Shown here piece after piece: positions 8,870 to 17,187 of a stretch of DNA of 33,808 nucleotides. Both the position numbers and the translations under genes were made by a program. Source of the stretch: Candidatus Taylorbacteria bacterium RIFCSPLOWO2_02_FULL_44_35. Its GTDB lineage: Bacteria > Patescibacteriota > Minisyncoccia > Phycocordibacterales > DSPV01. Numbering within the stretch: the stretch's first letter is position 1; each line of letters starts with the position of its first letter. The notes under the pieces were generated by a model that was given only the letters and a program-made list of their open reading frames with translations, was not told where the DNA came from and did not search any database. The DNA is taken from contig MHSF01000026.1 in the NCBI GenBank assembly GCA_001822695.1, positions 1 through 33,808 of the forward strand, in the 5' to 3' direction.

Positions 8870-9940
8870 ATGATAATAGACATTGTAAAAGTTTTCTTGC
8901 CCGCCGCCGTTGCCTTTTTCATCGGTATTGCTTTGACGCCTCTGTGGACTAATTTTTTGTATCGCCGGCAAATGTGGAAAAAGAAAGCCGGCAAAATTGA
9001 TTTAGACGGTAAAGAAACGAAAATTTTTAATGAACTTCACAAAGACCGAGAAATAAACACACCTCGCATGGGCGGCGTCATTATTTGGTTTTCCGCCGCT
9101 TTGACGATGTTGTTGTTTTGGCTTTTGGCGAAAATATTTCCGGGCGACATCAGCACCAAAATTGATTTTATGAGCCGCAATCAAACTTGGATTCCCTTAT
9201 TTACTCTATTATTGGGCGGATTGATCGGCTTGGTGGACGATTGGTTGGAAATCAGAGGCAATGGTTCTCATATTGCCGGCGGTTTATCGCTTAAAAAGCG
9301 TTTGATTTTAGTTTCTTTAATCGCTTTGGCCGCCGCTTTTTGGTTTTATTTCAAATTAGACGTTGCCGCCATTGGCCTGCCTTATATCGGCGATTTCCAA
9401 ATCGGTTGGCTGTTCATTCCATTATTTGTATTAGTCATTCTCGGACTTTATTCCGGCGGCATAATTGACGGCATTGACGGTTTGGCTGGCGGTGTTTTTG
9501 CGGCGATGTTTTCCGCTTATGCTATTATCGCTTTTCAACAAAATCAGATTAACTTGGCGGCTTTTTGCGCTGTTCTCGTCGGCGGCATTTTGGCTTTTCT
9601 TTGGTTCAATATCCCGCCGGCGCGTTTTTATATGTCGGAAACCGGCACTATGGGCTTAACCATTACTTTGGGCGTGGTCGCTTTTATGACTGATTCGCTC
9701 GGTGAAGGGCGCGGTTTAATCGCTCTGCCGATTGTCGCTCTGCCTTTAGTAGCTACCACTTTGTCTACCATTATCCAAGTTTTGTCCAAAAAATATCGCG
9801 GCAAAAAAGTTTTTCTGGTCGCGCCCATCCACCATCATTTTGAAGCGCTCGGCTGGCCGCCCTACAAAGTAACGATGCGTTTCTGGATTTTAAGCGTCGT
9901 CTTCGCCATCGTTGGCGCGATTGTCGCCCTCTTGCGGTAA
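8870..9940 (+). CDS. mraY: Phospho-N-acetylmuramoyl-pentapeptide-transferase
   Basis: Multi-TM, GLVDDWLEIRGN, GIIDGIDGLAGG, APIHHHFEALGWPPYKVTMRFW. Confidence 0.93.
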   Translation: MIIDIVKVFLPAAVAFFIGIALTPLWTNFLYRRQMWKKKAGKIDLDGKETKIFNELHKDREINTPRMGGVIIWFSAALTMLLFWLLAKIFPGDISTKIDFMSRNQTWIPLFTLLLGGLIGLVDDWLEIRGNGSHIAGGLSLKKRLILVSLIALAAAFWFYFKLDVAAIGLPYIGDFQIGWLFIPLFVLVILGLYSGGIIDGIDGLAGGVFAAMFSAYAIIAFQQNQINLAAFCAVLVGGILAFLWFNIPPARFYMSETGTMGLTITLGVVAFMTDSLGEGRGLIALPIVALPLVATTLSTIIQVLSKKYRGKKVFLVAPIHHHFEALGWPPYKVTMRFWILSVVFAIVGAIVALLR

Positions 9941-9951
9941 GTTCTCGGAAG

Positions 9952-9990
9952 AAGGCCTCGCCTTGGGTTGCAAAGGCGAGGCCTTTATCT
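9952..9990 (+). terminator. Probable terminator after mraY
   Basis: AAGGCCTCGCCTT (9952-9964) / AAGGCGAGGCCTT (9973-9985), 13-bp perfect stem, weak U tract. Confidence 0.65.
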
Positions 9991-10084
9991 CTTATTTTCA
10001 TCTTCAAAAACCACGCCAAAAGTTGAGGAGTTTTGGCAACGAAACACTGAGGACGTCAGTCCGAATGTGTGGTAGGATTTGGAT

Positions 10085-10870
10085 ATGGAATGGGAAAAAA
10101 AATTTCTAAATAAAATCATTTGCGGTGATGTTGTAAAAACGATGGGGCAAATTCCAAACAATTTGGTTGATTTGGTGATTACTTCGCCACCTTATAACAT
10201 AAGAAATTCTACCGGCAACGGCTTAAAGAATGGCCGCGGTGGTAAATGGGCCAATGCGGGATTACAAAAAGGATATTCGCACTATGACGATTGCATGCCC
10301 CACGATAAATATGTGAAATGGCAAAGAGATTGCTTGAAAGAAATGATGAGAATTATTCCCGAGCACGGCGCGATTTTTTACAATCACAAATGGCGCGTGC
10401 AAGGTGGTTTATTACAGGACAGACAAGATATTGTAAGCGGTTTTCCAGTTCGTCAAATTATTATCTGGAAAAGAAAGGGTGGTCTCAATTTCAACCCCGG
10501 CTATTTTTTGCCGACTTACGAAGTAATTTATCTTATTGCTAAACCAGAATTTAAGCTTATTCCGAAAGCAAACGCCTACGGTGATATCTGGGAATTTACA
10601 CAAGAAATGAACAATGAACATCCGGCCGCTTTCCCGGTTGACTTAATTGACCGAATTGTTTCTGCCACAGACGCTAAAGTCATTTTGGATCCATTTATGG
10701 GTTCTGGCACAACAGCGATTTCCGCGCTAAATTTCAAGCGAGATTACATTGGAATTGATATTTCACCTGAATATTGTGAGATGGCAAGAAAGAGAATAAA
10801 AAATCATTCGCCCGGGAGCAATTTCTTTCAATTCCAATTACCACAAGAAAGATTATTCAAGACCCCATGA
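10085..10870 (+). CDS. Type II DNA methyltransferase, N4-cytosine/N6-adenine class
   Basis: VITSPPYNIRN (motif IV) and ILDPFMGSGTTAISA (motif I), beta-type order; ATG 10085 preferred over the TTG at 10079. Confidence 0.92.
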   Translation: MEWEKKFLNKIICGDVVKTMGQIPNNLVDLVITSPPYNIRNSTGNGLKNGRGGKWANAGLQKGYSHYDDCMPHDKYVKWQRDCLKEMMRIIPEHGAIFYNHKWRVQGGLLQDRQDIVSGFPVRQIIIWKRKGGLNFNPGYFLPTYEVIYLIAKPEFKLIPKANAYGDIWEFTQEMNNEHPAAFPVDLIDRIVSATDAKVILDPFMGSGTTAISALNFKRDYIGIDISPEYCEMARKRIKNHSPGSNFFQFQLPQERLFKTP

Positions 10871-11664
10871 AAAACAAACTGGCTATTTACACAAAACTAG
10901 CACTTATCGCAAAACTGAAAGAAATTTCAGCAATGGGTTTTGTCCCGAACGCGCGCCGGAAAAATTCTGGAGGGATTGGCAACACACTTGAAGACCTGCT
11001 TGGTATCAAAGAAAACAACCTACCGATACCGAATGCCGCGGAATGGGAATTAAAAGCTCAACGGCTTAACTCAACTTCGCTTACAACGCTTTTTCATGTT
11101 GAACCTTCGCCACGCGCTGTCCTTTTTGTACCACAAATATTTTTACCAGTTTATGGTTGGACACACGAAGAAGCGGGCAAGAAATATCCAAAGGGTGAAA
11201 TGAGTTTCCGGCAAACAATTCACGGAAAATCGCGAAGTGACAGGGGTTTCAAAATTGTAATTGATCGCAAGGAACGAAAAATCTTGATTTCATTTGACGC
11301 TGGAAGTGTCGACTCTAGACATAAGAAATGGCTTGAACTGGTCAAGAAGCACGTTGGGCTTGGCGAAGTTAATCCGCAACCATATTGGGGCTTTGATGAT
11401 TTAGAACATAAGGCCGGAACAAAACTTCTCAATGCTTTTTATGTTCAAGCGGAAGTTAAAAAGGAACGAGGGAAAGAATATTATCATTATACGAAAGTGA
11501 CGATGCTACAAAAATTCAGTTTTGAAGGATTTTTGAAAGCATTGGAGGAAGGTAAAATTCTAGTGGATTTCGATGCGCGCACTGGCCATAATCACGGCAC
11601 AAAATTTCGCATGAAGCAGGATTGTCTGCCGATGTTATACAGAGACAAACAAATAATTTTATAG
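10867..11664 (+). CDS. Type II restriction endonuclease, MvaI/BcnI-like
   Basis: GGIGNTLEDLLGIKENNLPIPNAAEWELKAQR resembles the MvaI/BcnI catalytic region (E...ExK); 4-nt overlap with the methylase. Confidence 0.8.
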   Translation: MKNKLAIYTKLALIAKLKEISAMGFVPNARRKNSGGIGNTLEDLLGIKENNLPIPNAAEWELKAQRLNSTSLTTLFHVEPSPRAVLFVPQIFLPVYGWTHEEAGKKYPKGEMSFRQTIHGKSRSDRGFKIVIDRKERKILISFDAGSVDSRHKKWLELVKKHVGLGEVNPQPYWGFDDLEHKAGTKLLNAFYVQAEVKKERGKEYYHYTKVTMLQKFSFEGFLKALEEGKILVDFDARTGHNHGTKFRMKQDCLPMLYRDKQIIL

Positions 11665-11697
11665 AGGAAGAAATAAAAATTGTGAATTACGGATGTT

Positions 11698-11716
11698 ACG
11701 GATGTCAGACATCCGT
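11698..11716. repeat. Short perfect hairpin after the R-M genes
   Basis: ACGGATGT-CAG-ACATCCGT. Confidence 0.6.
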
Positions 11717-11745
11717 CAAATCTTTGAAAAGTTTTTTATGAAAAA

Positions 11746-12840
11746 ATGAAAAAAGTTGATAAGTGGTTTTTGATTATTGTCGGGCTGCTGGTTGCCGCCG
11801 GCCTTTTGATTTTCTTGTCCGCCGCCATGGGGCTGTTAGTCAGGGAGAACGGCGCCAGTTTTGGTTCGGTGGTGCTGAAGCAAATTTTAGTTGGTTTGTT
11901 GCCCGGCTTGCTTTTGCTTTGGGGCGTTTCCAAAGTCCCACCTGTTTTCTGGCGGCGCAACGCTTTCTATATTTTCATTATTTCACTAGCGGTGGCGGCG
12001 CTGGTGTTTGTGCCCGGTTTGGGCATAGAACACGGCGGCGCGCGCCGTTGGATTTTGATTTTCGGCCAATCATTCCAACCGGCCGAACTTTTAAAAATCG
12101 GTTTCGTGATTTATTTCGCTGCCTGGCTGTCGGGTGTCAAGACGCGCGCCGCTGAATTCAAATCTGGTCTCTTACCGCTGATAATTTTGCTGGCAGTAGT
12201 CGGCGCGCTAATAATCGCCCAGCCGGACACCGACACCTTTATGGTATTCTTTGTGACTGGTTTGGTGATGTATTTAGCTGGTGGCGGTAAGTGGCGGTAC
12301 GCCGCTCTGCTTTTTTTTGTGGCGATTTTGTGCGTTATCGCGTTAGCTTTTGCGCGCCCTTATATAATGGAGCGATTCCAAACTTTTTTTAATCCGAATG
12401 CCGACCCGAGGGGCGCCAGCTATCAAATTCACCAGTCACTTATTGCCATTGGTTCCGGCGGCTTGACTGGCCGCGGTTTTGGTCAAAGCATTAGGAAATT
12501 TAATTATCTGCCGGAGCCAATGGGCGATTCCATTTTCGCGGTGGTTGGCGAAGAATTTGGTTTTGTCGGTGCCGTCTTTTTAATTTTCCTTTTCACCGCT
12601 TTTGCCTGGCGGGGGCTTTGGATTGCCAATCGTTCCGCCGATACTTTTGCCAGCTTAATGACCGTTGGTATTGTTACGACAATCGTGTCCCAATCATTCA
12701 TTAATATGGCGGCGATGACGAATATCTTGCCGCTTTCCGGCACGCCGCTGTTGTTCATCAGCCAGGGCGGCACTGCCTTGTTGTTTGCTCTCGCCGAAGC
12801 CGGCATGATTTTGGGCGTTTCCAGGCATATCAGGAAATGA
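11746..12840 (+). CDS. ftsW: SEDS-family peptidoglycan polymerase FtsW
   Basis: Multi-TM; GGARRWI, QPAELLKIGFVIYFAAWL, QPDTDTF, PEPMGDSIFAVVGEEFGFVGA. Confidence 0.9.
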   Translation: MKKVDKWFLIIVGLLVAAGLLIFLSAAMGLLVRENGASFGSVVLKQILVGLLPGLLLLWGVSKVPPVFWRRNAFYIFIISLAVAALVFVPGLGIEHGGARRWILIFGQSFQPAELLKIGFVIYFAAWLSGVKTRAAEFKSGLLPLIILLAVVGALIIAQPDTDTFMVFFVTGLVMYLAGGGKWRYAALLFFVAILCVIALAFARPYIMERFQTFFNPNADPRGASYQIHQSLIAIGSGGLTGRGFGQSIRKFNYLPEPMGDSIFAVVGEEFGFVGAVFLIFLFTAFAWRGLWIANRSADTFASLMTVGIVTTIVSQSFINMAAMTNILPLSGTPLLFISQGGTALLFALAEAGMILGVSRHIRK

Positions 12841-12868
12841 TTTTTGATGTTATTATATAAGGGCTGCG

Positions 12869-13210
12869 GTGATTAAAATTGTTAAAGACCAAATCAGTTT
12901 GGAGGAATTGCAAACACTAGCGAAAGAATTTTACGGCGCTATGATAAAAGGTGTCGCTGATATTGAGCGCGGCGTAGCGGCTTTCGGTGGCGAGTATCAT
13001 ATGGAAGCGAACATGATACTGATTGAAGACGGCTCGGGCCAATCCAATTTGTGGGGTTTCAATGTCTATTTCAAAAAACCGCGCGAGGATTGGCTGGAAT
13101 ATATTTCGTTGATAAACATTAGACCAGTCGACGGTAATTTTGATATGATGATTGGCGACGAGCAAATTCGGAATAAAGTTAAAGAAATTGTTAATTCAAA
13201 AATTGCATGA
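12869..13210 (+). CDS. DUF5674-like protein (GTG start)
   Basis: MIKIVKDQISLEELQTLAKEFYGAMIKGVADIERGVAAFGGEYHMEAN...LWGFNVY...INIRP recalled as DUF5674-like. Confidence 0.75.
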   Translation: MIKIVKDQISLEELQTLAKEFYGAMIKGVADIERGVAAFGGEYHMEANMILIEDGSGQSNLWGFNVYFKKPREDWLEYISLINIRPVDGNFDMMIGDEQIRNKVKEIVNSKIA

Positions 13211-13500
13211 ACACTAAACACTCGTCAGCTTTTTTGATGGCCAATCTTGGTAGCGAAGTGACGCGGCTTTTGAGCGCTTTGGAAAAAGGTGACAAAGAAT
13301 TGTCGGAAAGCGCCAGAATACGTTCGGAAAAAATTATTGGCGAAATTGAATTATCTTTGGAAACAGAACCAAGCAAAAAAGAGGTGCGTCTTTTATCCGA
13401 TGTCATTAATGATTTTTGCCGACCGAAACGCCGATATTCTGTCAGCTATATTGCGCTCAAGCAGTATTTTTTGCCGTTTGCTTTGAGGGTTTTTAATTAG
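13207..13500 (+). CDS. Hypothetical protein
   Basis: 97 aa; 4-nt overlap with the upstream CDS; collinear with murG. Confidence 0.65.
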   Translation: MNTKHSSAFLMANLGSEVTRLLSALEKGDKELSESARIRSEKIIGEIELSLETEPSKKEVRLLSDVINDFCRPKRRYSVSYIALKQYFLPFALRVFN

Positions 13501-13508
13501 AAACCTTT

Positions 13509-14639
13509 ATGAAAATACTTTTAACAGGCGGAGGGAGCGGCGGGCATTTTTATCCGATAATCGCGGTGGCGGAAGCGATTCACAAGCTGGTTCGGGTGGA
13601 AAAACTAATCGCGCCGGAATTATACTTTATGTCCGATTTGCCCCGTGACGAGAAACTGCTCTATGATAACGAGATAATTTTCAAGAAAATTAGTGCCGGT
13701 AAAATCCGCCGCTACTTCTCATTGATGAACTTTACTGATTTGTTCAAGACCTTTTTCGGTACGCTCAAAGCCGTCGTTGTTGTCTACAGCATTTATCCAG
13801 ATGTGGTTTTCGGCAAGGGCGGTTATGCCAGTTTTCCAGCGCTTTTGGCAGCGAGGATTTTCGGGATCCCGGTGGTTATTCATGAGTCCGATTCAGTGCC
13901 GGGCAAGGTCAATCTTTGGGCGGGTAAATTCGCCGCCAAAGTTGCCGTCTCTTATCCGGAGGCGGCGCGCTATTTTCCGGCCGACAAAGTGGCCTGCGTC
14001 GGCAACCCGATTCGGGAAAGTATCAAGAGTCCGGCGACGGAGGACGCGCGCGCCTATTTTGATTTTGTATCGGATTTGCCGGTAATTCTTATTATTGGCG
14101 GCTCGCAAGGCGCCGAACTGATCAATGACACCGTGCTCGGGGCTTTGCCGTCGCTTTTGCAAAAGTATCAAATTATTCATCAAACCGGCAAAAAACAATT
14201 TGCTTTGGCGAAAGAGATGGTCAGCGTGGCGCTCGGCGAAGGCGGTTCGTTGCTGGCGCGCTATAAGGTTTACGAATATCTGGATGATTTGCCGTTGAAG
14301 ATGGCGGCCGGCGCGGCTGATGTGGTTGTCAGCCGCGCCGGCTCGGCGCTGTTCGAGTTCGCCGCTTGGGGCAAGCCAGCGATTGTTATTCCTATTACTG
14401 AATCCAATGGAAATCATCAAAGGGAAAACGCCTACAATTTCGCCCGTAAAACTGGCGCTACGGTGATTGAAGAAAATAATCTCTCGCCCAATTTGTTTGA
14501 GTCGGAAATCAGTCGGTTGCTGGCCGACCCGGCAAAAAGAGAAGCGCTTGGCAAAAGAGCTAAAGAATTTGCTGCCACCGACGCCGCCGACAAAATCGCC
14601 CGGGAACTCATCAACATCGCCATCACTCACGAAGTTTAG
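13509..14639 (+). CDS. murG: UDP-N-acetylglucosamine--N-acetylmuramyl-(pentapeptide) pyrophosphoryl-undecaprenol N-acetylglucosamine transferase
   Basis: LTGGGSGGHFYPIIAVAEAI, GKGGYASFPALLAARIFGIPVVIHESDSVPGKVN, IIGGSQGAELIN. Confidence 0.96.
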   Translation: MKILLTGGGSGGHFYPIIAVAEAIHKLVRVEKLIAPELYFMSDLPRDEKLLYDNEIIFKKISAGKIRRYFSLMNFTDLFKTFFGTLKAVVVVYSIYPDVVFGKGGYASFPALLAARIFGIPVVIHESDSVPGKVNLWAGKFAAKVAVSYPEAARYFPADKVACVGNPIRESIKSPATEDARAYFDFVSDLPVILIIGGSQGAELINDTVLGALPSLLQKYQIIHQTGKKQFALAKEMVSVALGEGGSLLARYKVYEYLDDLPLKMAAGAADVVVSRAGSALFEFAAWGKPAIVIPITESNGNHQRENAYNFARKTGATVIEENNLSPNLFESEISRLLADPAKREALGKRAKEFAATDAADKIARELINIAITHEV

Positions 14640-14652
14640 ATAATTTTTTTGG

Positions 14653-14725
14653 AGCCGAAGGCCGGGATCGAACCGGCGACATTTCGCTTACGAAGCGAAT
14701 GCTCTACCAACTGAGCTACTTCGGC
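14653..14725 (-). tRNA. tRNA-Thr (CGT)
   Basis: GCCGAAG...CTTCGGC acceptor, TTCGC-TTCGTAA-GCGAA anticodon arm, GCCGG-TTCGATC-CCGGC T-arm, discriminator T. Confidence 0.95.
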
Positions 14726-15171
14726 TTGGTTTTAATTAATAAACGACCTTCTTTCACTCGATTACTCACTACTCGTCCCTTTCTACCATTTCCTCTGTTT
14801 GAACCTGCAAATGTAGGAGTTAAAGCGTCACAATTTGGGCAAATCAGACGCAGATTACCGTCAACATTATTGCGCCAATTACCGTCTATATGATCAGCTA
14901 CTAATGGAACAACACCTGTCCTCGGATTAATTTTGGACCAACTACATAGCTGACACTTATCGCCAAATTTTCTACGCAGATATCGCTTAATGTAAGGCGA
15001 AACAGTGCCCGTCGTTTGTAACCCAACAACTTTCCCAGCTTTCCATTCCGAAATATAAGATTGATATTGATATTCTAGCTGGCAGGTATTACTGCAATAC
15101 TTATACTTGGCGCGAGCTGGTTCTTCACCACAAACAAGACACGAAGTTCTCAATTTTTTTGGATTCGACAT
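14716..15171 (-). CDS. HNH endonuclease-like protein with zinc-binding Cys pairs
   Basis: CLVCGEEP...CSNTCQ; CQLCSWSKINPRTGVVPLVADHIDGNWRNNVDGNLRLICPNCDALTPTF; the TAG stop lies in the tRNA-Thr 5' end. Confidence 0.85.
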   Translation of the reverse strand: MSNPKKLRTSCLVCGEEPARAKYKYCSNTCQLEYQYQSYISEWKAGKVVGLQTTGTVSPYIKRYLRRKFGDKCQLCSWSKINPRTGVVPLVADHIDGNWRNNVDGNLRLICPNCDALTPTFAGSNRGNGRKGRVVSNRVKEGRLLIKTKPK

Positions 15172-15259
15172 ATACTAATGATATGTTATTAAGCGACCAA
15201 AGTCAAATTAAAAAACGGAAGTAAGTTGAAAAATTCTAATTATAGTAGTTAAAAATGGA

Positions 15260-15395
15260 AGTGTCTTTACGATTTCACTCGAACCTACTTTATCAAAAAT
15301 TCCTGAGATTCGCACGCTCCGCGTGCGTGGTAACTCTAAGCTTAATCTTACGCTCCGATTCAGTGCCAACTCTAACCATTCCGCCAACGCCTCGC
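15260..15395 (-). pseudogene. Possible degenerate Leu/Ser-type tRNA-like sequence
   Basis: Minus strand GCGAGGC..TGGCGGAATGGTTAGAG (D-arm-like) ... GGTTCGAGT (T-loop-like); no good anticodon or T-stem. Confidence 0.25.
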
Positions 15396-15489
15396 ACCTT
15401 CTTACAGAAGCTGTACACCTTTCGCATTTTGAAGACAAAATGCTCAAGGTCTTGCGAAGCTCCAAGTATTCGTTTCTCACCTCGGCGTT

Positions 15490-15576
15490 CCCGCCCCTCT
15501 CGCCCTGCTTTGCAATTCCATTTTTTGAATGCGCGCGTGTTTTTTTCAGTATGGAAAAGCGGGCGAGAGGGGCGGG
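15490..15576. repeat. Long GC-rich inverted repeat
   Basis: CCCGCCCCTCTCGCCC (15490-15505) pairs GGGCGAGAGGGGCGGG (15561-15576); followed by CTTCTTC-TAAG-GAAGAAG (15578-15595). Confidence 0.8.
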
Positions 15577-15692
15577 GCTTCTTCTAAGGAAGAAGCAAGC
15601 GGAATTTAGGAAAAGAAAAAAGATGGATTTATTGTGCCTCGTTCATCGCTATTTGTTTCGTCCGTGACTAAAAGGGGCCATCCTCGGCATTC

Positions 15693-16078
15693 GCCTCGGA
15701 CATTTCCGCTAGGGCTACTCGCACCTAGATGTCTAGGTTTCCTGCTTATCCTCGCCATTCCCGCTCTGCGGAGCGGGCGCTCGGGCGCCATACTGTTTGG
15801 GGGAAGGAAGGAATCCTTCCCCCAGCTTCGCCTCGTCTCGGCAGGGCTCGACCAACCGGCTCAGCCAACCCCCTTTCTCGTTTTCATATCGGCTGTGTGT
15901 GGTATCGCTTTCGCTTCGGATTTCTGCATTGCAAGATTACGGCGGCGCTCATCCTTTAGTCATGGAGCCAAAAGTATTTTTCTACTGAAAAATCTTTCAG
16001 CCCTATCTCGCGCCGTCGCGCTCCGACCTTGCGAAGCTCCACGCCTTCGCTTCTCACCCTAGCGGAAATGTCCGAGGC
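15693..16078. repeat. Segment bounded by 22-bp perfect inverted repeats
   Basis: GCCTCGGACATTTCCGCTAGGG (15693-15714) and CCCTAGCGGAAATGTCCGAGGC (16057-16078). Confidence 0.85.
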
Positions 16079-16085
16079 TCAAATG

Positions 16086-16148
16086 CATCGTGCTTACCCC
16101 AGCGTGTGCGAGTACGCACACGCTTTGCCCACCCGTGCGCGCACGATG
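16086..16148. repeat. Nested hairpin
   Basis: Outer CATCGTGC (16086-16093) / GCACGATG (16141-16148); inner AGCGTGTGCG-AGTA-CGCACACGCT (16101-16124). Confidence 0.75.
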
Positions 16149-16168
16149 GAGACTCCCTTAACTCAAAA

Positions 16169-16579
16169 TTAGACCTGCCGAGAAAGTCGTTCTCTGATTT
16201 TTTCTACTAAATCTTCGATTGTATAGTTTGATTTCACTAAATAGTAAGCAGGTTCATCGTTAGTGATTGCCGCCATAATTTTGTCATCATCCGCACTAAG
16301 ATTTGTCAGTAGTATGATTGGAACTTTCTTCCCCCACTCATTGCCCTCTCGCAACTTTTTCATCATCGTTAAACCATCCATCTTGGGCATTATGATATCA
16401 AGTAAAATAATATCAGGGCGTTCGCGAAGCGCTGTCGCTAACCCCTCCTCACCATCCCTTGCTTCAAGAACACTAAAACCCTCTTTGACAAACTTGTCAT
16501 GAAGCACATCTCGTAGCGATTTTTCATCCTCAACCTCTTCAATCACCAGTATTTTTTTGTCTTTTAATTCGTCGGTCAT
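16169..16579 (-). CDS. Stand-alone response regulator receiver (REC) protein
   Basis: ILVIEEVEDEKSLRD, PDIILLDIIMPKMDGLTMM, VPIILLTNLSA, YYLVKSN. Confidence 0.93.
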   Translation of the reverse strand: MTDELKDKKILVIEEVEDEKSLRDVLHDKFVKEGFSVLEARDGEEGLATALRERPDIILLDIIMPKMDGLTMMKKLREGNEWGKKVPIILLTNLSADDDKIMAAITNDEPAYYLVKSNYTIEDLVEKIRERLSRQV

Positions 16580-16645
16580 AGCTCAAATGTTAATAGTTTT
16601 TAAACAAGAGGATGTTTTTCTTATCCATCAAAAGAAGCTCCGCAA

Positions 16646-16996
16646 TCAATCGGTGACATATTTTATATACTCAACTTGAATACGAGCAATCTCGTTTTCA
16701 TCAAGATGACCTATTTTCTCCTGCAAGAGGCTTATATCAGCAGCAAATGATTGGTAGAGAAGAACAAAAGAAATCGTAGTTAACCCGCTGTGCTTCGTTG
16801 GCAGTATTTCTATCACGTATTTTTGATGAGTTTTCTTTTGAACAGAGGTACACGGGGCAACAGTAACAGTTTCGCCTGTTACTTGTGTCACAATAACATG
16901 TGGCCGAATTCCTTTTTGTATATGCCCCACTGCATTCGCATTATCAATAAGCCACACATCTCCCTTTCGTATGTTTTTATGTTCTGTTTTTTGCAT
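16646..16996 (-). CDS. PemK/MazF-like toxin
   Basis: RKGDVWLIDNANAVGHIQKGIRPHVIVTQVTGETVTVAPCTS... Confidence 0.8.
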   Translation of the reverse strand: MQKTEHKNIRKGDVWLIDNANAVGHIQKGIRPHVIVTQVTGETVTVAPCTSVQKKTHQKYVIEILPTKHSGLTTISFVLLYQSFAADISLLQEKIGHLDENEIARIQVEYIKYVTD

Positions 16997-17138
16997 GAAT
17001 AATCACTTGCTGTTGTAAAGCGGTTCTCTTCCAAAATTCAGATTCACCTATGACTCGACGCGATTCACCATAAAAAGACCTTCGAAGTTTTTTCTTGGAT
17101 GTAACAAAACTACCTTTTTTTATCTTTATTTCTTTCAT
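16977..17138 (-). CDS. 53-aa small ORF overlapping the MazF-like gene; candidate cognate antitoxin
   Basis: Hand translation MKEIKIKKGSFVTSKKKLRRSFYGESRRVIGESEFWKRTALQQQVIIHAKNRT*; 20-nt overlap with the toxin start; absent from the ORF track. Confidence 0.6.
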   Translation of the reverse strand: MKEIKIKKGSFVTSKKKLRRSFYGESRRVIGESEFWKRTALQQQVIIHAKNRT

Positions 17139-17187
17139 ATTGAAATATTACCACAACAGTCCGGCAATTCAAAGCCGTCGTTCAGGC

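Noticed and set aside
15255-16062. Overlapping ORFs on both strands in the structured region
   Set aside because: Low-complexity, R/S/P-rich translations of hairpin-rich DNA in several frames; no recognisable domain
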